From positions 744,001-808,000 of the forward strand of contig NZ_JAYLVL010000001.1 of the NCBI RefSeq assembly GCF_046156175.1: a stretch of DNA of 64,000 bases. The letters are read 5' to 3'. The notes under the pieces are model-generated. The model searched no databases and was not told the origin of the DNA. It was given only the letters and a program-made list of their open reading frames with translations. Of the stretch, positions 57,154-64,000 are shown piece by piece. Both the position numbers and the translations under genes were made by a program. The stretch comes from Lacisediminihabitans sp046156175. GTDB lineage: Bacteria; Actinomycetota; Actinomycetes; Actinomycetales; Microbacteriaceae. The stretch's first letter is position 1; every line of letters begins with the position of its first letter.

Positions 57154-59433
57154 TCAGCTGTTAAGCGCCTCCGGGCCCAATTCGAGGAGTAGGGCGAACT
57201 GCGCTGCATCGATGATGCGAAGGCCGAATTCCTCAGCTTTTGTCAATTTCGAACCTGCTCCTGGGCCCGCTGCAACGAAGTCCGTCTTCTTCGAGACGCT
57301 CGACGCGGCCTTGCCGCCGGCCGCGATGATCGCTTCGAGTGCCCCCTCTCGCGTGAACCCCTCCAGGCTCCCGGTCGCGACGACGGTGATGCCGGAGAGT
57401 GGCCCTCCAGCGGCAACCGCCGCGCCCGGGCCGGCATGACCGGGAATGCTCAACCGCACGCCGGCATCCGCCCACCGGTCGATGATCTCGACATGCCAAT
57501 CGATGGAGAACCAGTCGATCAGGGCGTCGGCGATGATGCCCCCCACTCCGTCCACCGCGGCGAGCTCCTCCCGGCTCGCCGCCCGGATCGCGGCGATGGA
57601 ACCGAAATAGGCGGCCAGTGCACGGGCGGCGACCGGCCCGACATGGCGGATGCTCAGCGCCACGAGGATGCGCCACAGGTCCTTGGTCTTCGCGAGTTCC
57701 AGCTCGGACAGCAACTTCTCGGCGGCCGACGATGGCACGGAGTCCTCGTCGCCGGCGAAATCGGTCGCACGGGGATCGAATGCGGGGTCGGCCCCTTTCC
57801 CCGATTTCTTGCGCCTCTTGCGATAGGGCGTCTCGGTGCGCTCCGATCCGTCGGGATCGAGTTTGACGAGCCCGGTCTCGTGGTCCCGCACACGAACGGT
57901 GATCGGAAAGATGTCGCGGAGCGTGAGGGAGAACAGCCCGGCCTCGGTGACCAGCGGCGGATCGACGGGCACATCGGGCTGGGTCAAAGCGGAGGCGCCG
58001 ACCTCGCCGAGGCCTTCGATATCGAGCGCACCCCGGCTGCCGACGTGCTCGACACGACCGCGAACCTGGGCGGGGCAACTGCGGGCGTTGGGGCACCGGA
58101 GGTCGACATCTCCCTCCTTCGCTGGAGCGAGCAGGGTTCCGCACTCCGGGCAGTTCGTCGGCATCACGAATTCCCGCTCGGTACCGTCGCGAAGTTCGAC
58201 GACCGGGCCGAGCACTTCGGGAATCACATCGCCGGCCTTGCGCAGCACCACAGTGTCACCGATGAGCACCCCCTTGGCCTTGACGACATCCTGGTTGTGC
58301 AAGGTGGCCTGGCGCACCTCGCTGCCCGCCACCCGCACCTTCTCCATGACGGCGAAGGGGGTGACCCGGCCGGTGCGCCCGACACTCACCACAATGTCCA
58401 GGAGCTTGGTGTTGACCTGCTCCGGCGGATATTTGTACGCGATCGCCCATCGGGGCGCCCGGCTCGTCGCACCGAGCTCGTCGTGAAGCTCGAGTTCATC
58501 GACTTTGATCACGATGCCGTCGATCTCGTGCTCGACGCTGCCGCGGTGCTCGCCGAAATACTCGATGAACTCCGCAGCATCCGACGCGGACTTCACCACC
58601 CGGAAGTGCGTGCTGGTCGGCAGGCCCCACTCCGCGAGGAGTCCGTAGGTGGCCGACTGGGAGTCAACGGGCGGATTCGCCCACGCACCGATGCCGTGCA
58701 CGAGCATGCTCAGGCGACCGAGCCGCTTCTGCATCCGCTCGAGTTGCACGGCAGTCTTGTTCTCTGCGACCTGGCGAAGACTGCCGGATGCCGCGTTTCG
58801 CGCGTTCGCGAATACCCGCTCCCCCGCGGCGACCTGATCGGCGTTGAGCTGCTCGAAGATCTCGGACTCGAAGAAGACCTCGCCGCGCACCTCGACGACC
58901 GGCGGATGCCCGGTGCCGGCGAGCTTCGTCGGTATCACCTTCACGAACGCGATGTTCTCGGTCACGTCTTCACCGACCACACCGTCGCCGCGCGTCGCTG
59001 CGGTCACGAGCACACCGTTTTCGTAGCGAAGGTTGATGGCGAGTCCATCGATCTTGAGCTCGCACAGATAGTCGATGTGCCGGCCGGCGTTGCGCTCGAC
59101 CTTTGCGGCCCACTCGGCGAACTCCTCGAGCGAGAACACGTTGTCGAGGCTCAGCATCCGCTCGGCGTGCCGCACCGGGGCGAAGAGCGTCGAATCGGCG
59201 CGACCACCGACGGTCTGGGTCGGAGAGTCCTGGCTCTGCAGCTCGGGGAACAGGCGCTCCAGCTTTTCGAGCCGATGCAGCATCCGGTCGTATTCCTCGT
59301 CAGCCACGAGAACTTCGTCGCGCTCGTAGTACGCGTCGCGCAGCTCCAGCACGCGCGCCGTCAGCTCTCCGGCCTCCTCCCCGGCCTGTTCGAGGGTGAG
59401 GTCTTCCGCGGTGTCATTCTCCAGGTTCGCCAC
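57154..59433 (-). CDS. ligA: NAD-dependent DNA ligase
   Basis: A 759-residue LigA. It has the N-terminal Ia domain; the AMP-accepting Lys in YLCELKIDGLAINLRYENG near 110; the OB-fold; the Cys4 zinc finger with MPTNCPECGTLL near 410 and LRCPNARSCPAQV near 430; helix-hairpin-helix repeats (AVDGVGGIIADALIDWF near 645); and a C-terminal BRCT domain starting GPLSGITVVATGSLEGF. An insert rich in charged residues (ETPYRKRRKKSGKGADPAFD) lies between the zinc finger and HhH region. Seals nicks in replication and repair. GTG start. Confidence 0.95.
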   Translation of the reverse strand: MANLENDTAEDLTLEQAGEEAGELTARVLELRDAYYERDEVLVADEEYDRMLHRLEKLERLFPELQSQDSPTQTVGGRADSTLFAPVRHAERMLSLDNVFSLEEFAEWAAKVERNAGRHIDYLCELKIDGLAINLRYENGVLVTAATRGDGVVGEDVTENIAFVKVIPTKLAGTGHPPVVEVRGEVFFESEIFEQLNADQVAAGERVFANARNAASGSLRQVAENKTAVQLERMQKRLGRLSMLVHGIGAWANPPVDSQSATYGLLAEWGLPTSTHFRVVKSASDAAEFIEYFGEHRGSVEHEIDGIVIKVDELELHDELGATSRAPRWAIAYKYPPEQVNTKLLDIVVSVGRTGRVTPFAVMEKVRVAGSEVRQATLHNQDVVKAKGVLIGDTVVLRKAGDVIPEVLGPVVELRDGTEREFVMPTNCPECGTLLAPAKEGDVDLRCPNARSCPAQVRGRVEHVGSRGALDIEGLGEVGASALTQPDVPVDPPLVTEAGLFSLTLRDIFPITVRVRDHETGLVKLDPDGSERTETPYRKRRKKSGKGADPAFDPRATDFAGDEDSVPSSAAEKLLSELELAKTKDLWRILVALSIRHVGPVAARALAAYFGSIAAIRAASREELAAVDGVGGIIADALIDWFSIDWHVEIIDRWADAGVRLSIPGHAGPGAAVAAGGPLSGITVVATGSLEGFTREGALEAIIAAGGKAASSVSKKTDFVAAGPGAGSKLTKAEEFGLRIIDAAQFALLLELGPEALNS

Positions 59434-59522
59434 CGCTTCAGCTTAGGTTCGACCGCCGACCTCCCGCACTCCCGGTGCCGCCGCCTGCCCGAGCACGGGG
59501 CATCCGTCCCCCGAGTGGTGCG

Positions 59523-59621
59523 CATCATTCAGGAAGGTATGAGACGGATGATGCGGGAGACCCCTGGTGGGAACCCTCCAGTCACTCCTGACCCGTCAGC
59601 CCCACACCTTCCTGAATGATG
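59523..59621. repeat. 99-bp element with perfect 16-bp terminal inverted repeats
   Basis: CATCATTCAGGAAGGT (59523-59538) and its exact complement ACCTTCCTGAATGATG (59606-59621) bound a 67-bp core. It is located between mnmA and ligA. No target-site duplication is obvious and no transposase is present. It could be a MITE-like element or a large RNA stem in the mnmA-ligA transcript. Confidence 0.6.
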
Positions 59622-59639
59622 AAAGGCAAAAAAGGGAGA

Positions 59640-60749
59640 TCAGCGTGCGGGCAGCGGAACCGCGGAGACCGTGCGGTCGATGGTGCACTGCCCCAGGACG
59701 CGGGTGCCGAGGTAGAGCACGGCGGTCTGGCCGGGCGCGACACCGTTGAGGGGAACATCCGGGCGGATGATGATCTCGCCATCCAGAAGCACGGCGACCG
59801 CGGGCACCGGGTCGGCGTGGGCACGGATCTGCACGTGGCAGGCGAACTCCGTGGACGGGTCGGCGGGTGGGAGCCCCGCCCAGCTGAACTTGGATCCGGC
59901 CACCTCGGCGAGATCGAGAGCCTCCTTCGGACCCACGACAACGGTGTTGCTCGATGGCCTCACCTCGAGCACGAACCGGGGACGACCGTCCGGTGACGGG
60001 ACTCCGAGGTGCAGGCCCTTGCGCTGGCCGACGGTGAAGGCCGCCGCCCCCTCGTGACTGCCAACGACGGATCCATCCCGCTCCAGGATGACTCCTGCTT
60101 CGGCCCCCACCCGATCCGCGAGCCAGCCGCGGGTGTCGCCGTCGGGGATGAAACAGATGTCATGGCTGTCGGGCTTCGTCGCGACGCTGAAGCCGCGCTC
60201 GGCGGCCTCCGCGCGGACTTCCGCTTTCGAGGGGGTCGCGCCGAGCGGGAACATACTGTGCGCGAGCTGCTCCGCCGTGAGCACCCCGAGCACGTAGGAC
60301 TGGTCCTTCGCCCACGCCGCGGCCCGGTGCAGTTCGCGATTGCCGTCGTCGTCGGTGAGGATCGTGGCGTAGTGCCCGGTGGCGACCGCATCGAAACCCA
60401 GGTCGAGGGCCTTCTCGAGCAGGGCCGCGAACTTGATGCGCTCGTTGCAGCGCATGCAGGGGTTGGGGGTGCGCCCGGCCGAGTATTCGGCCACAAAGTC
60501 GTCCACGACATCGAGAGCGAAACGCTCCGAGAAGTCCCACACGTAGTAGGGGATACCGATGATGTTGGCCGCCCGCTGGGCATCCATCGAGTCCTCGATG
60601 GTGCAGCATCCGCGGGCTCCCGTGCGCAGCGTGCCGGGCATGCGGCTGAGAGCCAGATGCACGCCGACCACCTCGTGGCCGGCCTCGACGGCGCGCGCGG
60701 CCGCAACGGCGGAATCCACTCCGCCACTCATCGCCGCCAATACCTTCAT
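59640..60749 (-). CDS. mnmA: tRNA-specific 2-thiouridylase MnmA
   Basis: A 369-residue enzyme that adds the sulfur of 2-thiouridine at position 34 of Lys, Glu and Gln tRNAs. The PP-loop SGGVDSAVAA is near residue 8. The catalytic Cys pair lies in TPNPCMRCN near 100 and DICFIPDGD near 200. The ATG was set at MKVLAAMSGG; the upstream in-frame extension is Arg-rich. Sulfur is passed from a cysteine desulfurase, encoded two genes upstream (61424-62608). Confidence 0.93.
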   Translation of the reverse strand: MKVLAAMSGGVDSAVAAARAVEAGHEVVGVHLALSRMPGTLRTGARGCCTIEDSMDAQRAANIIGIPYYVWDFSERFALDVVDDFVAEYSAGRTPNPCMRCNERIKFAALLEKALDLGFDAVATGHYATILTDDDGNRELHRAAAWAKDQSYVLGVLTAEQLAHSMFPLGATPSKAEVRAEAAERGFSVATKPDSHDICFIPDGDTRGWLADRVGAEAGVILERDGSVVGSHEGAAAFTVGQRKGLHLGVPSPDGRPRFVLEVRPSSNTVVVGPKEALDLAEVAGSKFSWAGLPPADPSTEFACHVQIRAHADPVPAVAVLLDGEIIIRPDVPLNGVAPGQTAVLYLGTRVLGQCTIDRTVSAVPLPAR

Positions 60750-60888
60750 GACTTCCAGTGTAGGCGCGGGTTTCGCGGCACCCTCTCGCGCGTTCCTCCT
60801 GCGCGGGCGTCGGGCACCCCGAAGAAGGCGAGATCGGCAAGTGGGCACGCTGCAAGTGGCCCGTGTGCCGAGATTCGGGCGACCGGTG

Positions 60889-61431
60889 TCAGCCGGGCAG
60901 GTCCGGGCTGGCCAGTTGCAGTTGGATCACCGACTGCCCGGAGACTCTGGGGTCCCCACTCAGCTGCAGCAGCCACGAGATGTTCGGCTTGCGATTGCTC
61001 GACAGCGTCACGATGTGCACTCCCGTCGCATCATCGGATGACTGTCGCTCGGTCCATCCCGAGGCTTCGATCTTCTGTACCATCGCCTTCGAGATGGCGA
61101 CCGGATCGTTGGAGGCGTCGAGCGAGATGATCCGCAGCACTCCGTAGTACGACCCGGAGGATGCTGTCGCCGGCACGAGCTGGTCGGTGTTGTCCACGTG
61201 CACGACGATCGACGCGGGTAACAGTGCCACGATGGCATCCGCGAGCCGCACGGTCTCCGACTTCGCTGCCTCGCCGGTGAAGTCGTCGGGGAACACCGAT
61301 GTGAGAGCCGGATCCGCCGGAACACTCTCGGTCGGGCTCGGAGTGGGTGCCGGAGACGCGGTGCAGCCGGTAATCGCGAGCATCAGTACGAGGAATGCGG
61401 CAGCGATCGCCGAGGATGTGCGCCTAGGCAT
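60889..61431 (-). CDS. Putative lipoprotein between nifS-like and mnmA genes
   Basis: A 180-residue lipoprotein with signal and lipobox LAITGC (Cys ~24) followed by a Pro/Thr/Ser linker (ASPAPTPSPTESVPADPALT). The mature part is mixed alpha/beta with IIVHVDNTDQLVPAT-like strands (SIVVHVDNTDQLVPATASSG) and a C-terminal VIQLQLASPDL. Family not recognised. Its ATG lies inside the 3-prime end of the cysteine desulfurase gene (8-bp overlap), so it is cotranscribed. Confidence 0.7.
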   Translation of the reverse strand: MPRRTSSAIAAAFLVLMLAITGCTASPAPTPSPTESVPADPALTSVFPDDFTGEAAKSETVRLADAIVALLPASIVVHVDNTDQLVPATASSGSYYGVLRIISLDASNDPVAISKAMVQKIEASGWTERQSSDDATGVHIVTLSSNRKPNISWLLQLSGDPRVSGQSVIQLQLASPDLPG

Positions 61432-62608
61432 CGACACTGTCGACCCGCGCCGCGACATCCCGGTCATTGAGGCCCGCTCGCGTCGCGCGCGCCACGGCCC
61501 CGGGCAATGCCAGCAGGAACGCGTCGACGTCGGCCTCTGTCGTGGTGTGCCCGACGGTGATGCGCAGTGCGCCGCGGGCTTCCGCCTCGGTGAGCCCCAT
61601 GCCGAGCAGCACGTGGGATGCCTCGGGGATTCCGGCGCGGCAGGCCGATCCGGTGCTCACCGACACGCCGGCGGCATCCAGGAGGAAGAGAAGGGAATCG
61701 CCCTCACAGCCGGGAAAGGTGAAGTGGGCGTTGTTGTCGAGGCGCGCACCGGGATCGGGGTCGCCGCGCAGCACGGCCGACGGCACGGCCGCCCGGACTC
61801 CGGCGACGAGGCGGTCCCGGAGCGACGCGAACGAGGCCACCGGATGCTGCGCCGCCACCCCGAACGAGATCGCGGCAGGCACGTCCTGGGTGCCTGACCG
61901 CACATCGCGCTGCTGCCCTCCCCCGTGGATGAGCGGAACGACAACGGCGGAACGGTCGAGAACGAGGGCTCCCATGCCCAACGGGCCGCCGATCTTGTGC
62001 GCCGAGACCGACAGTGCCGCGAGACCGGTGGCGGCGAAGTCGATCGGCACGTGACGGTAGGCGGAGATCGCGTCGGAATGCACCGGCACATCGTGGCGGG
62101 CGGCGAGCGCGGTGATCTCGGCGATCGGTTGCACGGTGCCCACCTCGTTGTTGGCCCAGAGCAGGGTCACCAGGGCTACGTCGTCATGTTGCTCGAGCAG
62201 CTCAGAGAGGGCGTCCACCCGCACGCGGCCCAGTTCGTCGATCGGCACCCAGTCGATGATCGCGCCCTCGTAACGCTCCAGCCATTCGACGGTGTCGATG
62301 GTGGCATGGTGCTCGCCGCGCGGCACGAGGATCCTGGGACGGGTGCCGCTCGCGTTCCGCGCCCAGTACAGCCCCTTCACGGCGAGGTTCACCGACTCCG
62401 TTCCGCCGGAGGTGAAGACGACCTCGATCGGGTCACAACCCAGGGATTCCGCGACGCGCTCCCGGGCCTCCTCCAGCATCCGCTTGGCATTCTGGCCCTG
62501 GGAGTGGATGGACGACGGGTTGCCGACGATGCCGAGAGCCTCGGTGTACGCGGCGATCGCCTCGGGAAGCATCGGGGTGGTGGCGGCATGGTCGAGATAC
62601 ACGGGCAC
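61424..62608 (-). CDS. Cysteine desulfurase (IscS/NifS-like)
   Basis: A 394-residue fold-type I PLP enzyme. The start VPVYLDHAATTPM is typical of the family. The PLP Lys is in VSAHKIGGPLGMGAL near 205, the His in RGEHHATIDTVEW near 102 and the active-site Cys in STGSACRAGIP near 325. GTG at 62608 has GGAGG eight bases upstream, better than the ATG at 62647. It mobilises sulfur from cysteine, here probably for MnmA tRNA thiolation. Confidence 0.9.
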   Translation of the reverse strand: MPVYLDHAATTPMLPEAIAAYTEALGIVGNPSSIHSQGQNAKRMLEEARERVAESLGCDPIEVVFTSGGTESVNLAVKGLYWARNASGTRPRILVPRGEHHATIDTVEWLERYEGAIIDWVPIDELGRVRVDALSELLEQHDDVALVTLLWANNEVGTVQPIAEITALAARHDVPVHSDAISAYRHVPIDFAATGLAALSVSAHKIGGPLGMGALVLDRSAVVVPLIHGGGQQRDVRSGTQDVPAAISFGVAAQHPVASFASLRDRLVAGVRAAVPSAVLRGDPDPGARLDNNAHFTFPGCEGDSLLFLLDAAGVSVSTGSACRAGIPEASHVLLGMGLTEAEARGALRITVGHTTTEADVDAFLLALPGAVARATRAGLNDRDVAARVDSVDA

Positions 62609-62662
62609 GGATGACACCTCCAGTTGCGCACACGCCGTAACCTGCACGACTCACGGAGTCTC

Positions 62663-62668
62663 TACTCT
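62663..62668 (+). promoter_or_regulatory. Candidate -10 of glgX
   Basis: TACTCT ends 7 bp before the ATG at 62676 and no ribosome-binding site is visible, consistent with a leaderless transcript. Confidence 0.35.
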
Positions 62669-62675
62669 AGAACGC

Positions 62676-64000
62676 ATGCCTGTGACCGATCCGACCGTCG
62701 ACTCGCCGATTTCGACGGTTGCGCCCCTCTCAGATCCGCTTCGCGACCTCGGTGTCCGGGCGACCTCCACCGGCGGCGTGCTGCGGGTCTGGTCGGCCAG
62801 TGCCACCGCCATCGAGCTCTGCATCTTCGGAAACAAGGACCCGAACTGGGTCGCCGAGAGCATCCAGTTGCAGAAGGATGACGGCGACGTCTGGTGGGGC
62901 ACCTCGCCCAACCTGGTGGCCGGCACTCGATATTCCCTGCGGGCGACCGGACCGACCGGACCGACCCACCGCTTCGATCCCGCCGTGCACCTCATCGACC
63001 CCTACGCCCGCGGCCTTGCCCGCACGGCATCCGGGGACTGGCGCTCGTACGTGCAAGACGACGATTTCGACTGGAACGGCACGACCAAACCCCAGGTGCC
63101 GCTCGACCACACCGTGCTGTACGAAGCGCACGCCCGGGGCATCTCGAAGCTCAACCCGGCCGTGCCGGAGGAGCTTCGTGGCACCTATGCGGGGCTTGCC
63201 CACGACACGGCCATCAGCTATCTCAAGGACCTCGGCGTCACGACGATCCAACTGCTGCCCGTGCACCAGTTCGTGAGCGAACAGCGGCTCATCAAACAGG
63301 GCCTCAGCAACTACTGGGGCTACAACACCCTCAACTTCTTCACTCCCCACGCGCAGTACGCCTCGCGCGAGGCACAGTTCGGTGGCACCGGCGCGGTGTT
63401 GCGGGAGTTCAAAGGCATGGTGAAACTGCTTCACGAAGCCGGCCTCGAGGTCGTGCTCGACGTGGTCTACAACCACACCGCCGAGGAAGGCAAGGAGGGG
63501 CCGACCACGTCCCTTCGTGGCCTCGACAATGCCTCCTATTATCGGCAGGACTCCAGGGGCAACTACATCGACGTGACCGGATGCGGCAACACCGTGAACT
63601 TCGCCCAACCCGCCGCCCAGCGGCTCGTGCTCGATTCGCTGCGGTACTGGGCCAACGAAGTACAGATCGACGGCTTCCGGTTCGACCTCGCCGCAACCCT
63701 CGGTCGTGACGAACGGGTGGAGTTCGATCCGCATCATCCGCTCATCGAGGCCATCGTCACCGACCCGGAGCTGCGGGGCGTGAAGATGATCGCGGAACCC
63801 TGGGACGTGGGGATGGGCGGCTGGCAGGTCGGCAATTTCCCCGAACCGTGGTCGGAGTGGAACGACGACTACCGTGACCGCACCCGCAACTTCTGGCTGA
63901 CCGACATCGGAGCGGCACGGGCCGAGGGGGTTGCCCCGATCGGGATCGGCCAGCTCGCGTCGAAGCTCTCCGGCTCGAAGGGGGTCTTCTCCCAGGAGCG
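62676..64000 (+). CDS. glgX: Glycogen debranching enzyme GlgX, 5-prime part
   Basis: About 441 codons are present, cut by the window end; the family is usually near 700 residues. An N-terminal CBM48-like domain (GGVLRVWSASATAIELCIFG) is followed by the GH13 barrel. The conserved regions are LDVVYNHTAEEG near 262, the nucleophile Asp in DGFRFDLAATLGRD near 336 and the acid/base Glu in IAEPWDVG near 373. GlgX removes alpha-1,6 branches from glycogen after phosphorylase action. ATG at 62676 follows a -10 element by 7 bp. It is divergent from the cysteine desulfurase gene. Confidence 0.9.
   Translation, partial: MPVTDPTVDSPISTVAPLSDPLRDLGVRATSTGGVLRVWSASATAIELCIFGNKDPNWVAESIQLQKDDGDVWWGTSPNLVAGTRYSLRATGPTGPTHRFDPAVHLIDPYARGLARTASGDWRSYVQDDDFDWNGTTKPQVPLDHTVLYEAHARGISKLNPAVPEELRGTYAGLAHDTAISYLKDLGVTTIQLLPVHQFVSEQRLIKQGLSNYWGYNTLNFFTPHAQYASREAQFGGTGAVLREFKGMVKLLHEAGLEVVLDVVYNHTAEEGKEGPTTSLRGLDNASYYRQDSRGNYIDVTGCGNTVNFAQPAAQRLVLDSLRYWANEVQIDGFRFDLAATLGRDERVEFDPHHPLIEAIVTDPELRGVKMIAEPWDVGMGGWQVGNFPEPWSEWNDDYRDRTRNFWLTDIGAARAEGVAPIGIGQLASKLSGSKGVFSQE

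Noticed and set aside
57436..59619. 727-residue open frame on the plus strand
   Set aside because: Antisense to ligA, whose domains are all intact; composition is typical of a shadow frame.
1..64000. CRISPR arrays, rRNA, tRNA or prophage genes
   Set aside because: No regularly spaced repeats, no cloverleaf-like sequence with a recognisable anticodon arm and no integrase, capsid or transposase motifs were found in the gaps. A covariance-model scan would be needed to exclude small RNAs.

Overview
The window is about 68% G+C, densely packed and reads as ordinary chromosome of an actinobacterium, most likely a Microbacteriaceae member. The evidence is the codon bias, frequent GTG starts, several apparently leaderless genes, a CarD regulator, a ~104-residue protein that matches my memory of a Microbacteriaceae-typical family (20308-20622), and the housekeeping order cysteine desulfurase - mnmA - ligA - gatC - gatA - gatB. 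I saw no rRNA, tRNA, CRISPR array, prophage or transposase.

Layout. 1-2.9 kb: the end of an XRE/MmyB-type regulator, an alpha/beta hydrolase, then a stress module (CsbD, ECF-like sigma factor, Asp23/Gls24 protein and a small partner). 2.9-10.2 kb: CPA1 Na+/H+ antiporter, acyl-CoA ligase, DUF427 protein, CarD, an SDR and a sugar-porter MFS. 10.2-16.1 kb: the most distinctive locus, a phosphopantetheinyl transferase, an M1 metallopeptidase and a 1,323-residue Pls-family membrane nonribosomal peptide synthetase, the gene type that makes cationic homopoly(amino acids) such as epsilon-poly-lysine. 16.3-18.6 kb: a polysialyltransferase-like protein and two pairs of small paralogues. 18.7-25.5 kb: a DHA2 exporter, a microbial rhodopsin with proton-pump residues, and a four-gene OpuC-type osmolyte ABC operon with a structured leader. 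25.5-26.1 kb is gene-free and carries two 31-bp palindromic repeats.

26-48.8 kb: a run of enzymes and transporters (patatin, aldo/keto reductase, quinone oxidoreductases, hydrolases, MATE exporter, P-type ATPase, DHA2-like MFS, NYN/OST-HTH protein, serine hydrolase, Tat-exported metallophosphoesterase, S9 peptidase, PLP decarboxylase), then a septum-formation-like lipoprotein and a YidC paralogue. 48.8-50.4 kb: a PadR regulator with a palindromic upstream region, a 567-bp gap with nested palindromes, and a small monooxygenase-like gene. 50.4-62.6 kb: conserved housekeeping block on the minus strand for the tRNA amidotransferase, DNA ligase and tRNA thiolation with its sulfur donor. 62.7-64 kb: the first two thirds of glycogen debranching enzyme GlgX, cut by the window end.

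How they fit: the PPTase probably primes the synthetase's carrier domain, and the coupled M1 peptidase is a natural candidate for trimming or degrading the polymer. The rhodopsin, antiporter, betaine transporter and CsbD/sigma/Asp23 module suggest a bacterium facing light, salt and envelope stress. No carotenoid or retinal genes lie in the window, so the chromophore would have to come from elsewhere. All assignments come from reading sequence and motifs by eye; no database search was run.
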